DNA of 64,000 nt from Bolinopsis microptera (GCF_026151205.1 NC_087083.1:1426001-1490000), one strand, 5' to 3'; positions 35,583 through 46,789 are shown, numbered from the stretch's first letter. A program made the numbers and translations. Notes: generated by a model not told the origin, from the letters alone.

Positions 35583-36805
35583 ATGGCAAATCCTACATCG
35601 AAAGTGGAACTGAAAAACGTGAAGCTACCACCAAGACTAAACATACCAGGTAATTTTGTTATACACCATAATTATAATCCTCAGCATTTTTTCCATTGAC
35701 ACCCTTTTGTAAAAAGGCAATAGTGAAAAGTTACAAATAGTCGTTTTTGTAGAAAAAGAGGGATTTTGGAGAACAAGGTAGGTGGGTTTAAATATGTTGG
35801 AAAACTTGTTGGTTTTAGGCGGGACTTCATGAGATGTACAATTACATTCTTTTGGGTGATTCCACACTCTGTACTGGAATATTTTGATTGACAGTGATTA
35901 AATTGATCAAAATTAATTGATAATCTTAATTTGAAAATTGGGAAAGTTTTCTGGTGCTATGGTTCCTTGGCTTGAAAAAACACCTGGGCTTGTTCAATGA
36001 TTAAGCTGTGCAAATATTGCTTGTTTCACAATGGTAAATCTTATAATTAGATCAAAATTTAATTACACCAGAGAAATTTGGAGAAATTTTACCCACTTAA
36101 ACAAAGTTAACAAGATAAAATTTTAATTTTTCTATATTTTACAGCACTTCAGAAGCCAAAGCGAAAGCAGACCTTATACACCTACCCAATAAAAAGTGCA
36201 CCAACTGTTAGGAATCTTATTTATAGTGATCAAGAGGTATTCCATTATATTTGAATGTCTAAAACTTGCTTTTACCTGTGGCACTATAATGGCCGTACGT
36301 AGAGTAACTATTATGACCAACCAGATGTAAAATAATCACAGTCGTTGTTACAGAGAAATATTATTTACAGGAACGAGAATTTGTTCTAGCAGGAACGGGA
36401 CACGTGAGTTGTCATTCGCAACAAAAGTTTATGATACCAAATAAACCAAGAGAAAAACTACCTAAAGAAAAACCTACCCTGTTTGAAACTTATCATGCTA
36501 AGCCACCCTCTCAATACAGGCATGTGTCAAACAAATAATTAATTATTGCACATGTTTGTCACAATGACCATATATAAATGACTCAGTACAAAACATTTGA
36601 CTCAATTCGATAGTGAAATTAATAATTAATGATAACACTAAACATCTCATTTTCTAGAAGAGAAAACGATGTCAACTGTCTAAGGGAGCAACCTCATTAC
36701 CACGACCCTGGACATATGAACAACAACCGAATTCCCCACTGGTGGTGGACAACACAAAGAAATAGAAAGCAAGAAAGAATCTTCAATGAATGGCTGAAAT
36801 TTTAA
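35583..36805 (+). CDS. Unrecognised conserved-looking four-exon gene, 151 residues
   Basis: Exons 35583-35649, 36145-36236, 36371-36519 and 36658-36805 join in phase (1, 0, 2) to one 151-residue frame starting MANPTSKVELKNV and ending FNEWLKF. Introns 1 and 2 are GT-AG; intron 3 is GC-AG (AG/gcatgt). The start ATG is the first in the exon, with A at -3. The protein is basic and Tyr/Pro/Asn-rich, with a RIPHWWWTT motif near residue 130, and no signal peptide or membrane segment. Its small, basic, Tyr- and Pro-rich, domain-poor look resembles ciliary microtubule inner proteins, but I cannot match it to a named family. The agreement of three junctions makes chance unlikely. It is divergent from PRDX4. 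Confidence 0.75.
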
Positions 36806-37200
36806 ATCTCGAAGTTATCTTTATCTTATTCATGGTTTTAGCACACGCAAGAAAATATAATAGTAAAAGTACCAATTTACTTTGCCTCTGCTGCTGGCAA
36901 ATATACATTTTGTAAACAAATTTTACTATTCCAATAAAAATTGGCATGATATTGAAACTTATATTGTAATGTTCCAGATAAAAACAAAGGATGCTTTTCA
37001 TATCATATATTTAATTTTGTTTGACAAAGCCTTTTTGAACATTTATTGCATTGAAACATAAATAAGCATAATTATGCGCGCAGTATGTCAAAGTAACGAA
37101 GTCCTCTAAATGCAATTTATGCTTTAAATTTGTAGCATACTTTGTGTTTTAAATACTTACAATAATATAATAATGATATTGCCTATAATTATATTTTATA
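36806..37200. other. 3' flank of the four-exon gene
   Basis: AT-rich. An AATAAA-like signal (aataaaaattgg, about 36,933) follows the stop codon by about 130 bp and is a plausible polyadenylation site. No other feature seen. Confidence 0.35.
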
Positions 37201-37204
37201 TCGT

Positions 37205-38160
37205 ATATAATACTTTGATGAATTCGCCGCTTCGACGCACCACAAACTGCTTCGCAGAGCAACGATCTCGATGGGTTGACATCGTCAATCACATATAATA
37301 CCACAAAGATTTTGAGGACTTCGCCGCTTCGACGCGCCGCGCAAACTAGCATTCTTGCTTCGGATCGAAGAAGACAAGATCGTTGCTTCGCAAAGCAACG
37401 ACCTGGAAGGGTTGACATCGTCAGTCAACACATTAACAGGTGATACTCGTAAAATATTTGTTCCAGGCCATATTTATCCAGGACCGTCAACGAGTCCAAC
37501 TCGGCGCGCGTCCAGGTAGGTTGTAAATCTACAACACTATGCGTGAATTTGACTCGTCTACGGTCTAATAATTGGAACAAATATTTTACGAGTATCACCC
37601 GTTAAAACCCTTTTAGGTTTTTGATCGTTGCTAGCAGAGCAACGACATTGCTACATGCTAGTTTGCGCGGCGCGGCGAATCCCTCCAAATGATATATATA
37701 TATATACATATATTTCATTGCTGAACTTCTACACAATAAAAAAAGCGGTTTTGACTATATATTTAGGCTGAGCATCGCCCAGTATTCACAGCTCGGCGAG
37801 GCCCAGTGTTGTAGCGCGATGCACTACTGGGTCGCGCGCGCATCAGATAATGCTTCTCGCAACCACCGTATGCAGATCGGCGAGATGCGAAGGATTGACA
37901 TCGTGAATCAAGGCCCAGTGGTGCATTTTGCCGATCTAACAAAGATTTGGTTGTGAGAACAGATATGAGAGATAAGAGAAGCATCCTTTGATGCGCGGCG
38001 CGACCCAATAGTGCATCACGCTATACTACAACTGACAACGTTGTTTAAAGCGAAACAATTGCTCTAACCAGAGCCCTCTCATTTGCAGTAGCGCGCGACC
38101 GCCGTGAAACAAGCACGTCACGCAGTACGCGTAGACACATGGCTATGTGAAGCGAATTAA
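37205..38160. repeat. GC-rich dispersed repeat cluster (copy 2), with embedded MITE
   Basis: Alternating blocks: cgccgcttcgacgc and caaactagcattcttgcttcg (37,225 and 37,322-37,362), gggttgacatcgtc (twice, 37,273 and 37,410), cccagtattcacagctcggc, atgcactactgggtcgcgcg (37,818), and ctctaaccagagccctctc (38,063). The same blocks occur in other orders and orientations at 16.6-17.2 kb and 62.45-62.91 kb, showing a modular repeat family. Open frames on the minus strand here (37,149-37,418 and 37,763-38,008) are composition-driven. Confidence 0.65.
37433..37605. mobile_element. Foldback MITE, TTAACNGGTGATACTCG termini
   Basis: A 173-bp palindromic unit. The left end, 37,433-37,465, is ttaacaggtgatactcgtaa then aatatttgttcc; the right end, 37,573-37,605, is its near-perfect reverse complement. 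Each half also carries GACGAGTC-AACTCGGCG or its complement and gttgtaaatctacaac. Related units are at 17,285, 23,785 and 44,377-44,587. Confidence 0.75.
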
Positions 38161-39580
38161 CAATGCATGACATTTAACAATTGACAATTATGTAATGGAT
38201 GCAATGTGAATTTGCAAAGCGACGTCGTCCTCCAACTAAAAAGTATACTACGTGATGTGACTGTTTCACAAGTGAAGTCTGAGGTTGTTTGATTTTGAAT
38301 GATTCTTAATTTAAATTGGTCAATATATAGTACATTAACTCTTAGCTAAATTGTGAATCTTGCATTTAAATTTTTAAGGTTTGCTGATGTGTTTTGAGAT
38401 TTTTAAAAATCGAGCGCTTATGAAAATATTCTGAAACCAAATCATTTAAGTAAAACAAAATTTTTTAAAGTAAAACAAAATTTAAATTTTATTGCCATTA
38501 CAATGAATAATGATATCATAATAAATATAAGTAGACATCCGATAATAAACTCGTTACTTCCAGTAGGAAAGAAAAAAAAGAAAAAAAATTTTTATTTACC
38601 ACAAACAACAAAACAATCAATACATAATGTTATATTCATAAATAAATTCAAATTTCAATTTCAAACACATATACAGTACGCCGCGCACACAGCCACAATT
38701 TTCAATTGTTCAGAAATTCGTAGGTCAGCTGTAGGCGCCGCGCACAGGATTTATTTAATTGTTATCTTACAATTACATGTCGCATTTCTTAATTACTAGA
38801 GCCAAAATTTCAGAAGCAAAATAATTTAAAACATATTTCTGTCGTTCACGCAGTACAGGCCGTGAGCACTGCGATCTAATTAATAGATCGAAAAATAATA
38901 ATGGAGAAATTCCAAAAACCGCGCGCTCGTTATTTGTGATTAAATTGAGTGCTATTATATGCACGCCTCTGTGAACAGCAGTACCGCTCAAGCATGAAGT
39001 ACTAAGCGGTACGCAGTTCTGCGTGAGGCGTAGACATTTGTAGCACACGTTTCATTCATTCAACTAATCAATTATGTGACATGTAATTATATTAAAGCAA
39101 AAAGAATATTAATTTTAGTAATAATTGACGTAAACATATGTGATATGTGTTTAAATAACATTTATAATCTAGCGAGTTACCAATAATATAATACTATTTG
39201 TTTGTATTATTGATTATATATGTTTACACTAGCCTATATTATGATGGAGATATACATTATATAATTGCTCCAATATTCAACACTGCTAAACAACAAATAC
39301 CTACTCGCCCATCGATGAAGCAGTCGCCAAAACAAAGCTCAAAGTTAATATACCTTCGTACTTCGTTTTGGAAACTGTAGAATGCCAGTACAACCCAAGA
39401 TGTCAGCCGACGCGACTTACAAAATAAAGAAAGCTAGCATGTTATGTTCATTGTTCATAGTTTTTCTAACGAGCATGCTTAGCACTTAGGCTGTACGGAA
39501 ATAGCTTTAATTCTTCGTCATATTAAAAACTTTACATCATTTTTGAGATACAAAAATAAATTTTAAAATAAATAACTCTT
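38161..39580. other. AT-rich intergenic with minor repeats
   Basis: Contains simple A/T-rich tracts (38,455-38,590) and a CpG-rich patch at 38,850-39,030 (cgcagtacaggccgtgagca, ggtacgcagttctgcgtgag) reminiscent of the GC-rich repeats. No gene is recognisable. Confidence 0.4.
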
Positions 39581-39585
39581 TTGCT

Positions 39586-39712
39586 GTTTAGGCGCGGCAC
39601 CGCGCTTGACCCACATGCTATACAGTGTGTAGCAACACCAAACACAGCGCTGAAAACAGAAGCTGAATGAGCTATAACCTATAAGCGGTGCGTGCGCCGC
39701 GCCTAAACCTAA
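39586..39712. mobile_element. Short foldback element, TTTAGGCGCGGC termini
   Basis: tttaggcgcggcaccgcg at 39,586 and cgtgcgccgcgcctaaa ending near 39,706 are inverted repeats around about 95 bp. There is no coding capacity. The size is typical of a very small MITE. Confidence 0.55.
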
Positions 39713-40775
39713 AACCATAAACTTTAAATATTGTCAAGATATTAAACGAGTTTTGCAAAATAATATAGCATGCTGACTTCGTAGGATATTACAATTATAC
39801 CAGTGCCAGTTCCAAATGTGAGTCAGCGCTTAAACCAAAAGCAGTTGGCAAAAGGAGCCAGTTGCCTGCAAGAGCTTTACTAGCACCCGATTTACCACTT
39901 TTGGAGCACAAACTCAAACCTAAAACCGGCCAAGCACAAAAATATGTTATCGCCACGATTGGGTGGATTGATTCCCAGAATATTTATCAGCACGCGGCAC
40001 TAATAATATATGAAGTTCATTATCGAATTTTAGATATGCCCTAGATCGTTTAACACATATATAAAAGGTTATTAAAGATTAATTAATGTTTGGTTCGTAT
40101 ATAAATCGATATTAATCAATTATTTAAAATAGTATTTGTGTTTGTTATTATTAACTATTGAGTTGCGTTCGATTTAAATATTAAAACATTACTACAATAC
40201 ATTTCACAAAACAAAACGACGGGGACACAGAAAGGAGAAGGACAACACATCACACGTAAGGAAACTGCTGCTGTTGACGAGTATCTGATTATATTAATTA
40301 TGGGTCTTTTGTTCATTAAAATAAGTGTGATCATACTTCTAGAGTATATTGGGCTGACACAGTTGCTGCAAGGTTAACATTGGGGTCCAAAACCGGGAGT
40401 GTGATACAACTTAATTTCGCGTTACGTAGTAAGAGATACAAAATATAAAATATAAGTCACTGTAGGTTCACGGATATAGCGCGGCTTCATTTCATTATTC
40501 TGGCGCAATAAATCACGCTGGGTAATGAAATGATAGAGTTATACAATATTTAAGTTTCGCGCGCTACGTTTACACAATATATTTGTGAGTCCGTCCCACG
40601 TTCCAGACGAACACTCCAGACAAGTCCAGACACCAGTGTAAAGCGGATGAGCTGATCAGTGTTTTGTGTTATATGCGTGAATATATAGTTTCTATGTTTG
40701 ACTGTGGTGTGTATTGTGTGTGTTATTTTGTGTGTGTAGTATGAAATCTATATGGACTAGTTTGTGTGTTCTTAA
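39713..40775. other. Intergenic / probable LINE 3' region
   Basis: No gene recognised. The part next to 40,776 lies immediately downstream of the LINE stop codon on the minus strand and may be its 3' UTR. No poly(A), 3' microsatellite or target duplication is evident, so the LINE 3' boundary is undefined. A ttcgcgcgctacgt phrase (40,556) recurs at 26,177. Confidence 0.35.
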
Positions 40776-43700
40776 TTATAGGCACATGTCATTTCCATCA
40801 AAGTTGAGTTCTGACCATTCATCAGTGTTTCCAGCTTTTTGAGCATTGAGTAGCATAGTTTTAATGCGACCTTTAACAAGTGCAATTGGGGACGAGAAGT
40901 CAATCTTACTAGAAGGTTTAAGGAATTTATTCCACATATTCGAGGTTTTATATACAAACAAATTGGTTGCAGCGGGGTTAATAAAGTAGTTATCAAGTCG
41001 GGGTGACTTTTGAAATAAATTGTACATCGGTATTGGAGTGTGAAGTTTGAGTATTTTAAACATTTCAAGTAGACAGTGGTACTTATACAAATTATGCACG
41101 CAGAGTATTTTGTTTCTGCTGAGAAGGGGTTTACTTGATTCTCGTTTATAGAAGTCGGCTCCGAGTTTTTGGGATCCAATTGGGCGGGTTCTAGCACATG
41201 TTTTGAACTTATTACTGTATGCCTCTTGATCACCAAATAGAATACGAGTGCACTTTTTTTGAATTTTAAATATTGGTTCAAGCCTATTGTTCGATATGCC
41301 TCCCCACACTGAGATCCCATATCCTAGATGAGATTCGAAGAGGGTGTGGTAGAGGTCATTATACAGCTCTTTAGGTATAAATCTTCTCATACGGCAGAGT
41401 TTACCGACTTCACACTTTAATTTAGAACTAAGATATGCAGTATGAGGTTTCCAGTTAAGGTTTTTATCTATAATAACGCCGAGGAATTTAGTTTCATCAA
41501 CACGTTTAATGACTGTGTTATTCAACGTTAAAATAAGATCATTACTATCACTACTACTACTAGTTACATCCTTCTTTCCTGGTGTAAAGTGAATGTAACA
41601 GCATTTCTTGATGTTAATGTGGAGAAGATTGCATTTCATATAATTGTAAACAGAATTCATTATAGTATTAGCTTTTTGGTAGAGATTCTGGACAGATTTG
41701 TCGACTACAAATATATTGGTGTCATCAGCGAAAAGTATAAATTTTCCTAGGTCTGATGAGTTATAGATATCGTTTATGTAAATTATAAACAGTAGCGGTC
41801 CTAAAACACTACCTTGTGGTACTCCACAAATAACAGGGAGTTTATCAGATTCCTCACCTAAAACTGAAACGTACTGCTGTCTGTTAGATAGGTAACTTCC
41901 AATAAGCTCGTTTGCGTTACCTCTTATACCATATTTGTCAAGTTTTATGAGAAGTTTATCGTGACTGATAGTGTCAAATGCCTTTGATAAGTCGATAAAG
42001 ATACCTAATACATGTTGCTTTTCCTTTATATGGGAGTTTACATAGTCAACTGAGTAATTAAGGGCGTGGTTAGTTGAGTGACTCTTCCTAAAACCAAACT
42101 GGTTCTCAAACAAAACGTTCTGCGACACAAGAAAACTGTACAAACGGGAGTAGATTACTTTCTCAAATAACTTTCCGAACACAGCTAGGGTAGATACTGG
42201 CCTATAGTTTTCGAGATATTCTGTACCGTCTTTTTTGTATATAGGGCTAATTTTACCAATTTTCAGTCGGTCTGGAAAAGTTCCATTTCTCATGTGTTCA
42301 TTAAATAATACTGACAGGAGTGGGCTTATAATCTTAGACGTTCGTTTGATGACGTGAATAGGGATGTCACTAGCTTTTCCATTCTTGAGTTCGCTAATGA
42401 TTTTCTCTATTTCTTCTGGTGTACAATCGCTGAGAAATATACTTGAGGTATTTGGCCTTGGTAAGTAGTCCGTAAAGCATTGAATTGGACTTAGTCTAAT
42501 TTGACCGGTTGTACTGTATGATTCATTCAACTTAGGGGCAAGAGATACAAAGTAATTATTAAATTCGTTAGCTATAATTCTACGGTTCATTATTTTCTCA
42601 TTATTAATAACAAACGTGGGTTTAATTTCTCGTTTCCCTTTGCCGCGTATCTTATTGATTAGTTGCCATGTTTTCTTACTGTCACCTTGAACTTCATTAA
42701 ATTTACCCATATTGTACGAAGTTTGAGCCTTTTCACGTATAACTTTGAGTTCTTTTCTATAATATTTATAAGTTAAGTACTCACTGCGCTTTTTGTTACA
42801 TACTGCGCAGTGACAGAAGCCACCTTTTGTGTCAGTATCTCCTAGATTGCACTTGACTTTGCGAGCTTTGACCCAGTTTTCGTATAGTTCGTGACAGTGA
42901 TTTATTGATGTTATAATTGCTGGTGTAATCCATGGATTGTTTTGCATAGTGCGTTTTGTACATTTCGGGGTTTCTAACTTGAAACATTCGTCAAAAGCAA
43001 CGTTAAATGTGTCAGCAAAGGTATCAAAACAATTTATTACAGTGTTATCAAGACTATTGGATAGTTTGTCGGTGAACTTATCTACGTTAGAGTTACAGTA
43101 GTCATAAAACTGTTCATACTTAATCTTGCAATCGTTCTGGTCAAGGTGTGTGTTGAGTGCTAAGAATATGGGGTGATGATGTGTGATTTTGTCTTTGAAT
43201 GTGCCAGATGTTATAATGTTGTCTAAATCATTGGTAATGATGTTATCGATGCATGAAGGAATACAGCCGGGTTTTTCATGGGTCATTACAGATATGAGAG
43301 GATAGAAGCCTCGACTGTAAAGAACGTGTTCATATTTAGCAACCTTGTTGCTGTCGCCGTGAAGATTGATGTTAAAGTCACCAGCTATATACGAGTGTCT
43401 GGGGACTTTGTCCAGAGTGTCGGCTAGTTCACTTAGCGCTAAGTCAAAATTGCCACTCGGAGGGCGGTATAAAACTCCAACAAAGGTGCTTGAGTTACCA
43501 TTGTTGAATCTTAAAAATAGGATTTCTAGGTTTTCACTTACATAGGAGAGGGTATTATCGATTGTTGCATTTAGTGACTGGTGGATATAAATTGCAACTC
43601 CGGTGCCCTTCTTTTTCTCTCGAAAGGTTGCTTGGTAAAAACTATTGTATTCGGTTAATTGATACAAACTACTTAATTCAGGTCCTACATTTTCAGCAAG

Positions 43701-44072
43701 TGCAATTATGGAAAATTTTTTGTTATATCGGCGAAGATCTATACACATAGTATCAAAGTTACTTTTGTTACCGTCTATGTTTTGAAACATCATTGACATT
43801 TGACCTTCGGTTAAAGTTTCTAGAGTTTGATTAATTTGACTTCTGTTAAGCTGAGAACAACAATTTAAAATTTGCGAGAGCTTAGTTATCGTATCGTCTA
43901 GATCGATTTCTTCGTCGGAAATATCATATTTGAACGGGTTGTATCGTTTAACAGCAAGATTTACACATGTATTGCAGAGAAAGTTACCGCATAAATCGGT
44001 ATTGACAATATTGTAGCATTTATGATGAGTTGCATGGTTACATTCGGAACACTCGACTATGGCTTGGCCCAC
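40776..44072 (-). CDS. LINE (CR1/L2-like) polyprotein: partial PHD finger, endonuclease, reverse transcriptase
   Basis: An uninterrupted frame of 1,098 codons. Residues about 8-36 have CSEC, HHKC and CNTC spacing of a PHD-type zinc finger, without the first Cys pair. The apurinic-like endonuclease spans about 95-305 (NIDGN, ALAEN, GVLYRPPSG, AGDFNIN near 232, IDNII). Its final motif reads HHHPIF where SDHxPI is usual. RT spans about 540-830: YRPVS, FGFRKSHST, IDLSKAFDTISHD (near 695), GVPQGSVLGPLLF and the catalytic LFADDTNIF (near 782). A C-terminal domain follows. The frame opens at a GTG after an upstream stop, with no nearby ATG, so the element is probably 5' truncated inside the PHD finger. 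The intact RT suggests a young insertion. It nicks DNA and reverse-transcribes its own RNA at the target. Fragments of the same family lie at 17,490-18,090. Confidence 0.93.
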   Translation of the reverse strand: MGQAIVECSECNHATHHKCYNIVNTDLCGNFLCNTCVNLAVKRYNPFKYDISDEEIDLDDTITKLSQILNCCSQLNRSQINQTLETLTEGQMSMMFQNIDGNKSNFDTMCIDLRRYNKKFSIIALAENVGPELSSLYQLTEYNSFYQATFREKKKGTGVAIYIHQSLNATIDNTLSYVSENLEILFLRFNNGNSSTFVGVLYRPPSGNFDLALSELADTLDKVPRHSYIAGDFNINLHGDSNKVAKYEHVLYSRGFYPLISVMTHEKPGCIPSCIDNIITNDLDNIITSGTFKDKITHHHPIFLALNTHLDQNDCKIKYEQFYDYCNSNVDKFTDKLSNSLDNTVINCFDTFADTFNVAFDECFKLETPKCTKRTMQNNPWITPAIITSINHCHELYENWVKARKVKCNLGDTDTKGGFCHCAVCNKKRSEYLTYKYYRKELKVIREKAQTSYNMGKFNEVQGDSKKTWQLINKIRGKGKREIKPTFVINNEKIMNRRIIANEFNNYFVSLAPKLNESYSTTGQIRLSPIQCFTDYLPRPNTSSIFLSDCTPEEIEKIISELKNGKASDIPIHVIKRTSKIISPLLSVLFNEHMRNGTFPDRLKIGKISPIYKKDGTEYLENYRPVSTLAVFGKLFEKVIYSRLYSFLVSQNVLFENQFGFRKSHSTNHALNYSVDYVNSHIKEKQHVLGIFIDLSKAFDTISHDKLLIKLDKYGIRGNANELIGSYLSNRQQYVSVLGEESDKLPVICGVPQGSVLGPLLFIIYINDIYNSSDLGKFILFADDTNIFVVDKSVQNLYQKANTIMNSVYNYMKCNLLHINIKKCCYIHFTPGKKDVTSSSSDSNDLILTLNNTVIKRVDETKFLGVIIDKNLNWKPHTAYLSSKLKCEVGKLCRMRRFIPKELYNDLYHTLFESHLGYGISVWGGISNNRLEPIFKIQKKCTRILFGDQEAYSNKFKTCARTRPIGSQKLGADFYKRESSKPLLSRNKILCVHNLYKYHCLLEMFKILKLHTPIPMYNLFQKSPRLDNYFINPAATNLFVYKTSNMWNKFLKPSSKIDFSSPIALVKGRIKTMLLNAQKAGNTDEWSELNFDGNDMCL

Positions 44073-44376
44073 ATAGATACCCTAAATTGACTGAATTTAG
44101 TTTTTAAGTGTTTAAAAAATTTGCGTATTATTTTTTTTCCAACTTGCTATAGTTTGTTTTAGCCTCATATTTGGCAATTTACCGCGACAAATTGTTTACT
44201 GACCCATTTGACCCTTATATTATATTAAGTTGACTTGTTGGCCCCATTTTCAAAGACAAATGGTCTGATGCACACTTTGATACATGTTACGTAAAGTGGC
44301 ATGCAACGTATGTCAATGCACACTTATGCTCATGCCTTGGAATCGCATTATTTGTCTGAGGCACCGCTTGATTTTC

Positions 44377-44600
44377 GTTGTAGGTTTACAACCTACCAGG
44401 ACGTTCGCCGAGTTGGACTCGTCGACGGTCCTAATATATGGAACAAATATTTTACGAGTATCACCCGTTAAGATTTTCGAGAGTCACGCATAGTGTTGTA
44501 AGTTTACAACCTACCAGGACGCGCGCCGAGTTGGACTCGTCGACGGTTAATAATTGAGACAAATATTTTACGAGTATCACCCGTTAAGCATAGTGTTGTA
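44377..44600. mobile_element. Tandem pair of MITE units
   Basis: Two direct copies (about 44,377-44,485 and 44,495-44,587) of gttgtaggtttacaacctac, caggacg-tcgccgagttgg, actcgtcgacgg, then acaaatattttacgagtatc and acccgttaa. Both ends of the second unit are bordered by gcatagtgttgta. These match half of the 37,433-37,605 foldback unit; the inverted partner half is missing. Confidence 0.7.
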
Positions 44601-44864
44601 ATAGAATAAAATTAACTTGTTAATCGAATATTATTGATTATATTATATGACGATGAATTATGAATTTCGATTAATATACATTTATTTGGTCTCCAATTAT
44701 TGAACTGTGGAAGCTGGTTGCTTCAACACCGTAGTATGACTGAATGGTCGAGCCGTGATTATTAAAAGGAAAAGAAATATGACTTGTAATTTATAACCTG
44801 ATAACCATCAACTGAATAATCGTTTAAATTAATAAGTATTAAAACACAAACCATCATGTGCCTT
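44601..44864. other. AT-rich spacer
   Basis: No gene or repeat recognised between the MITE pair and the dispersed repeat. Confidence 0.3.
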
Positions 44865-44996
44865 TTAGCAGTAGAGTGCGGCTCACTAGGACCACTGGGT
44901 TAATCGGCAAAAAGGGGTTCGGATAAGCCATTATTGGCACTCGAGTCCTTGATTTTGTCGATGGTGCACTGGGCCTTTTGAGCTGCCATCCTTAAG
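44865..44996. repeat. Dispersed repeat, uninterrupted copy
   Basis: tgccttttagcagtagagtg to ggccttttgagctgcc. The reverse complement of this 130-bp block occurs at 60,348-60,785, where it is split by an insertion. Function unknown; possibly a SINE or MITE fragment. Confidence 0.7.
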
Positions 44997-45120
44997 CTTC
45001 TGTTGATTGAAATTATTATTAATCAAAATTTGTTTGGAAGGAAAATTGGGTCGAATTTTGCAATATAAAAGGTACTATTCGGTGGATTTTCAAGTTTTTT
45101 GGGAAAATATTGCAAAAAAG

Positions 45121-45197
45121 TGGCGGGTTAAATTTCGGAAAATCTGCCTTATTTTTACCTGCCATTATTTTTACCATCCACAATATTACCCGCCATA
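45121..45197. repeat. 77-bp foldback, TGGCGGGT/ACCCGCCA ends
   Basis: tggcgggttaaattt at the left and attacccgcca at the right are inverted repeats. There is no coding capacity. Confidence 0.4.
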
Positions 45198-45533
45198 AAT
45201 ACACGAACTAAGGTATTACAATATTCATAATATTCTTCGGCCTTATTGTTCTATTGTGTGACAGTCCATTGCATTACAATTGTCCATTGCATTGTAACAG
45301 TCCATTATATTTGTCCATTGCATTTAGCATTGCATAAGTCCATTGATCACTACTCTCTCCAGTCTCCATTTCTTTGATTTGGTTTATGGTCCAGTGGAGT
45401 ATAATAATTGCAATATCCCAGAATTTCCATGGTAGCTGTTCATTGCATAGCTATAGTTACAACCAATTCATCATAAAAAATCTTTGTACAATGAGTAGAA
45501 ATATTTGCCTTATTAATATTTCTTAGCAACAAC

Positions 45534-46097
45534 ATGGATGCTAAAAAGCGAAGGGAAGGAGAAGAATCTGTGAGTTTTTAATCAGTATTTATAAACTGTA
45601 ATCCTTATGTTTTCAATAGTGCTTGTTTGGCTTTAGCATTAAATAACGTTTGTTTGCGATATTATACCCTATTGTATAATATGCTCATAATAATTAATCT
45701 TGTGCTGTTATTAAATCACATCCCTACGTGTTTTACCAACGCAACCATTGAAATTGATATACATTTGTTCAGTAATATCGTCATAGTTTTTGAAAATCTG
45801 ACATTCTATTTTATACAGGCGGGCGCTCAAGGAATGAAGTCGGCCACATCGGTAAGTTCAAAGTAAAATAATTTTAGAACATGAATGTGATGTAGTTACG
45901 TTGAACCTTAAATACTAAAAAGGGCAGTTACATAATTTCGTCACAATTTAAGGTATAAAAAGCTAAAAATTTCGTCACAATGATAATTATCAGTGCAGCA
46001 TGAGCTGTGTTTATCTTTAACCCTCTTTTAGGTTTACATCCATGATCCATCAGTATTCAGTATGTGCTTTGAAGAAAGATTCACTTTGAACCCTTAA
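45534..46097 (+). CDS. Candidate small three-exon gene, 44 residues
   Basis: Exon 45534-45569 (MDAKKRREGEES), donor GTGAGT; exon 45819-45851 (AGAQGMKSATS), acceptor TATACAG and donor GTAAGT; exon 46032-46097, acceptor CTCTTTTAG, ending EERFTLNP and stop TAA. Both introns are phase 0 with near-consensus sites, and the start codon follows a likely acceptor (ttcttag at 45,519-45,525), implying an upstream untranslated exon. The product would be a 44-residue, Lys/Glu/Ser-rich soluble peptide. I recognise no family. The chain of consistent junctions is the only evidence; exon length is short enough that chance cannot be excluded. Confidence 0.4.
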
Positions 46098-46308
46098 TGA
46101 ACTTACCTGTAATGATAATGATTTCATCTATCATATTATCGTTCAATATTCAAACATGTTTCCTAACTAAATCAATAAATAGCATTGCAAGAGTGTGACA
46201 AAATAAAGTTATGAAGGTGCAACCCGGTCCATCCACGATCAGCTTCACAATTCCTAAATTTTTAATTGGAAATAGTTTTCATTTCCAATATTCTCTTTAT
46301 TTCCAATA

Positions 46309-46548
46309 ATGTGCCATGTAATGTGCCATGTAATGTGCCATGTAATGTGCCATGTAATGTGCCATGTAATGTGCCATGTAATGTGCCATGTAATGTGCCA
46401 TGTAATGTGCCATGTAATGTGCCATGTAATGTGCCATGTAATGTGCCATGTAATGTGCCATGTAATGTGCCATGTAATGTGCCATGTAATGTGCCATGTA
46501 ATGTGCCATGTAATGTGCCATGTAATGTGCCATGTAATGTGCCATGTG
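46309..46548. repeat. 12-bp tandem repeat, 20 copies, essentially perfect
   Basis: Twenty units of atgtgccatgta; only the last differs (final a to g). Five of the six frames lack stops through the array, giving repeated MCHV, VPCN, MAHY and similar four-residue patterns. The near-identity of units implies recent expansion or homogenisation. Confidence 0.97.
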
Positions 46549-46789
46549 ATCAGCTAGGGTTACACGGCGTGTTGAGTTGACCACATCTAGATCCAATGAG
46601 AGAGGTTATTGGTTAATCCCATTACACTAACACACAAAACATTACACTCAGAACATTTAATCCCATTTAATAATTACACTGACACTCAAAACCGGTTGGT
46701 AAATAGTTTTCCTGCAGTCAGAGAAACAAGACTCACACAGTTCAACTTCGAATACTTCTGGTAGTCAGGTACCAACGCGAATGTCACGT

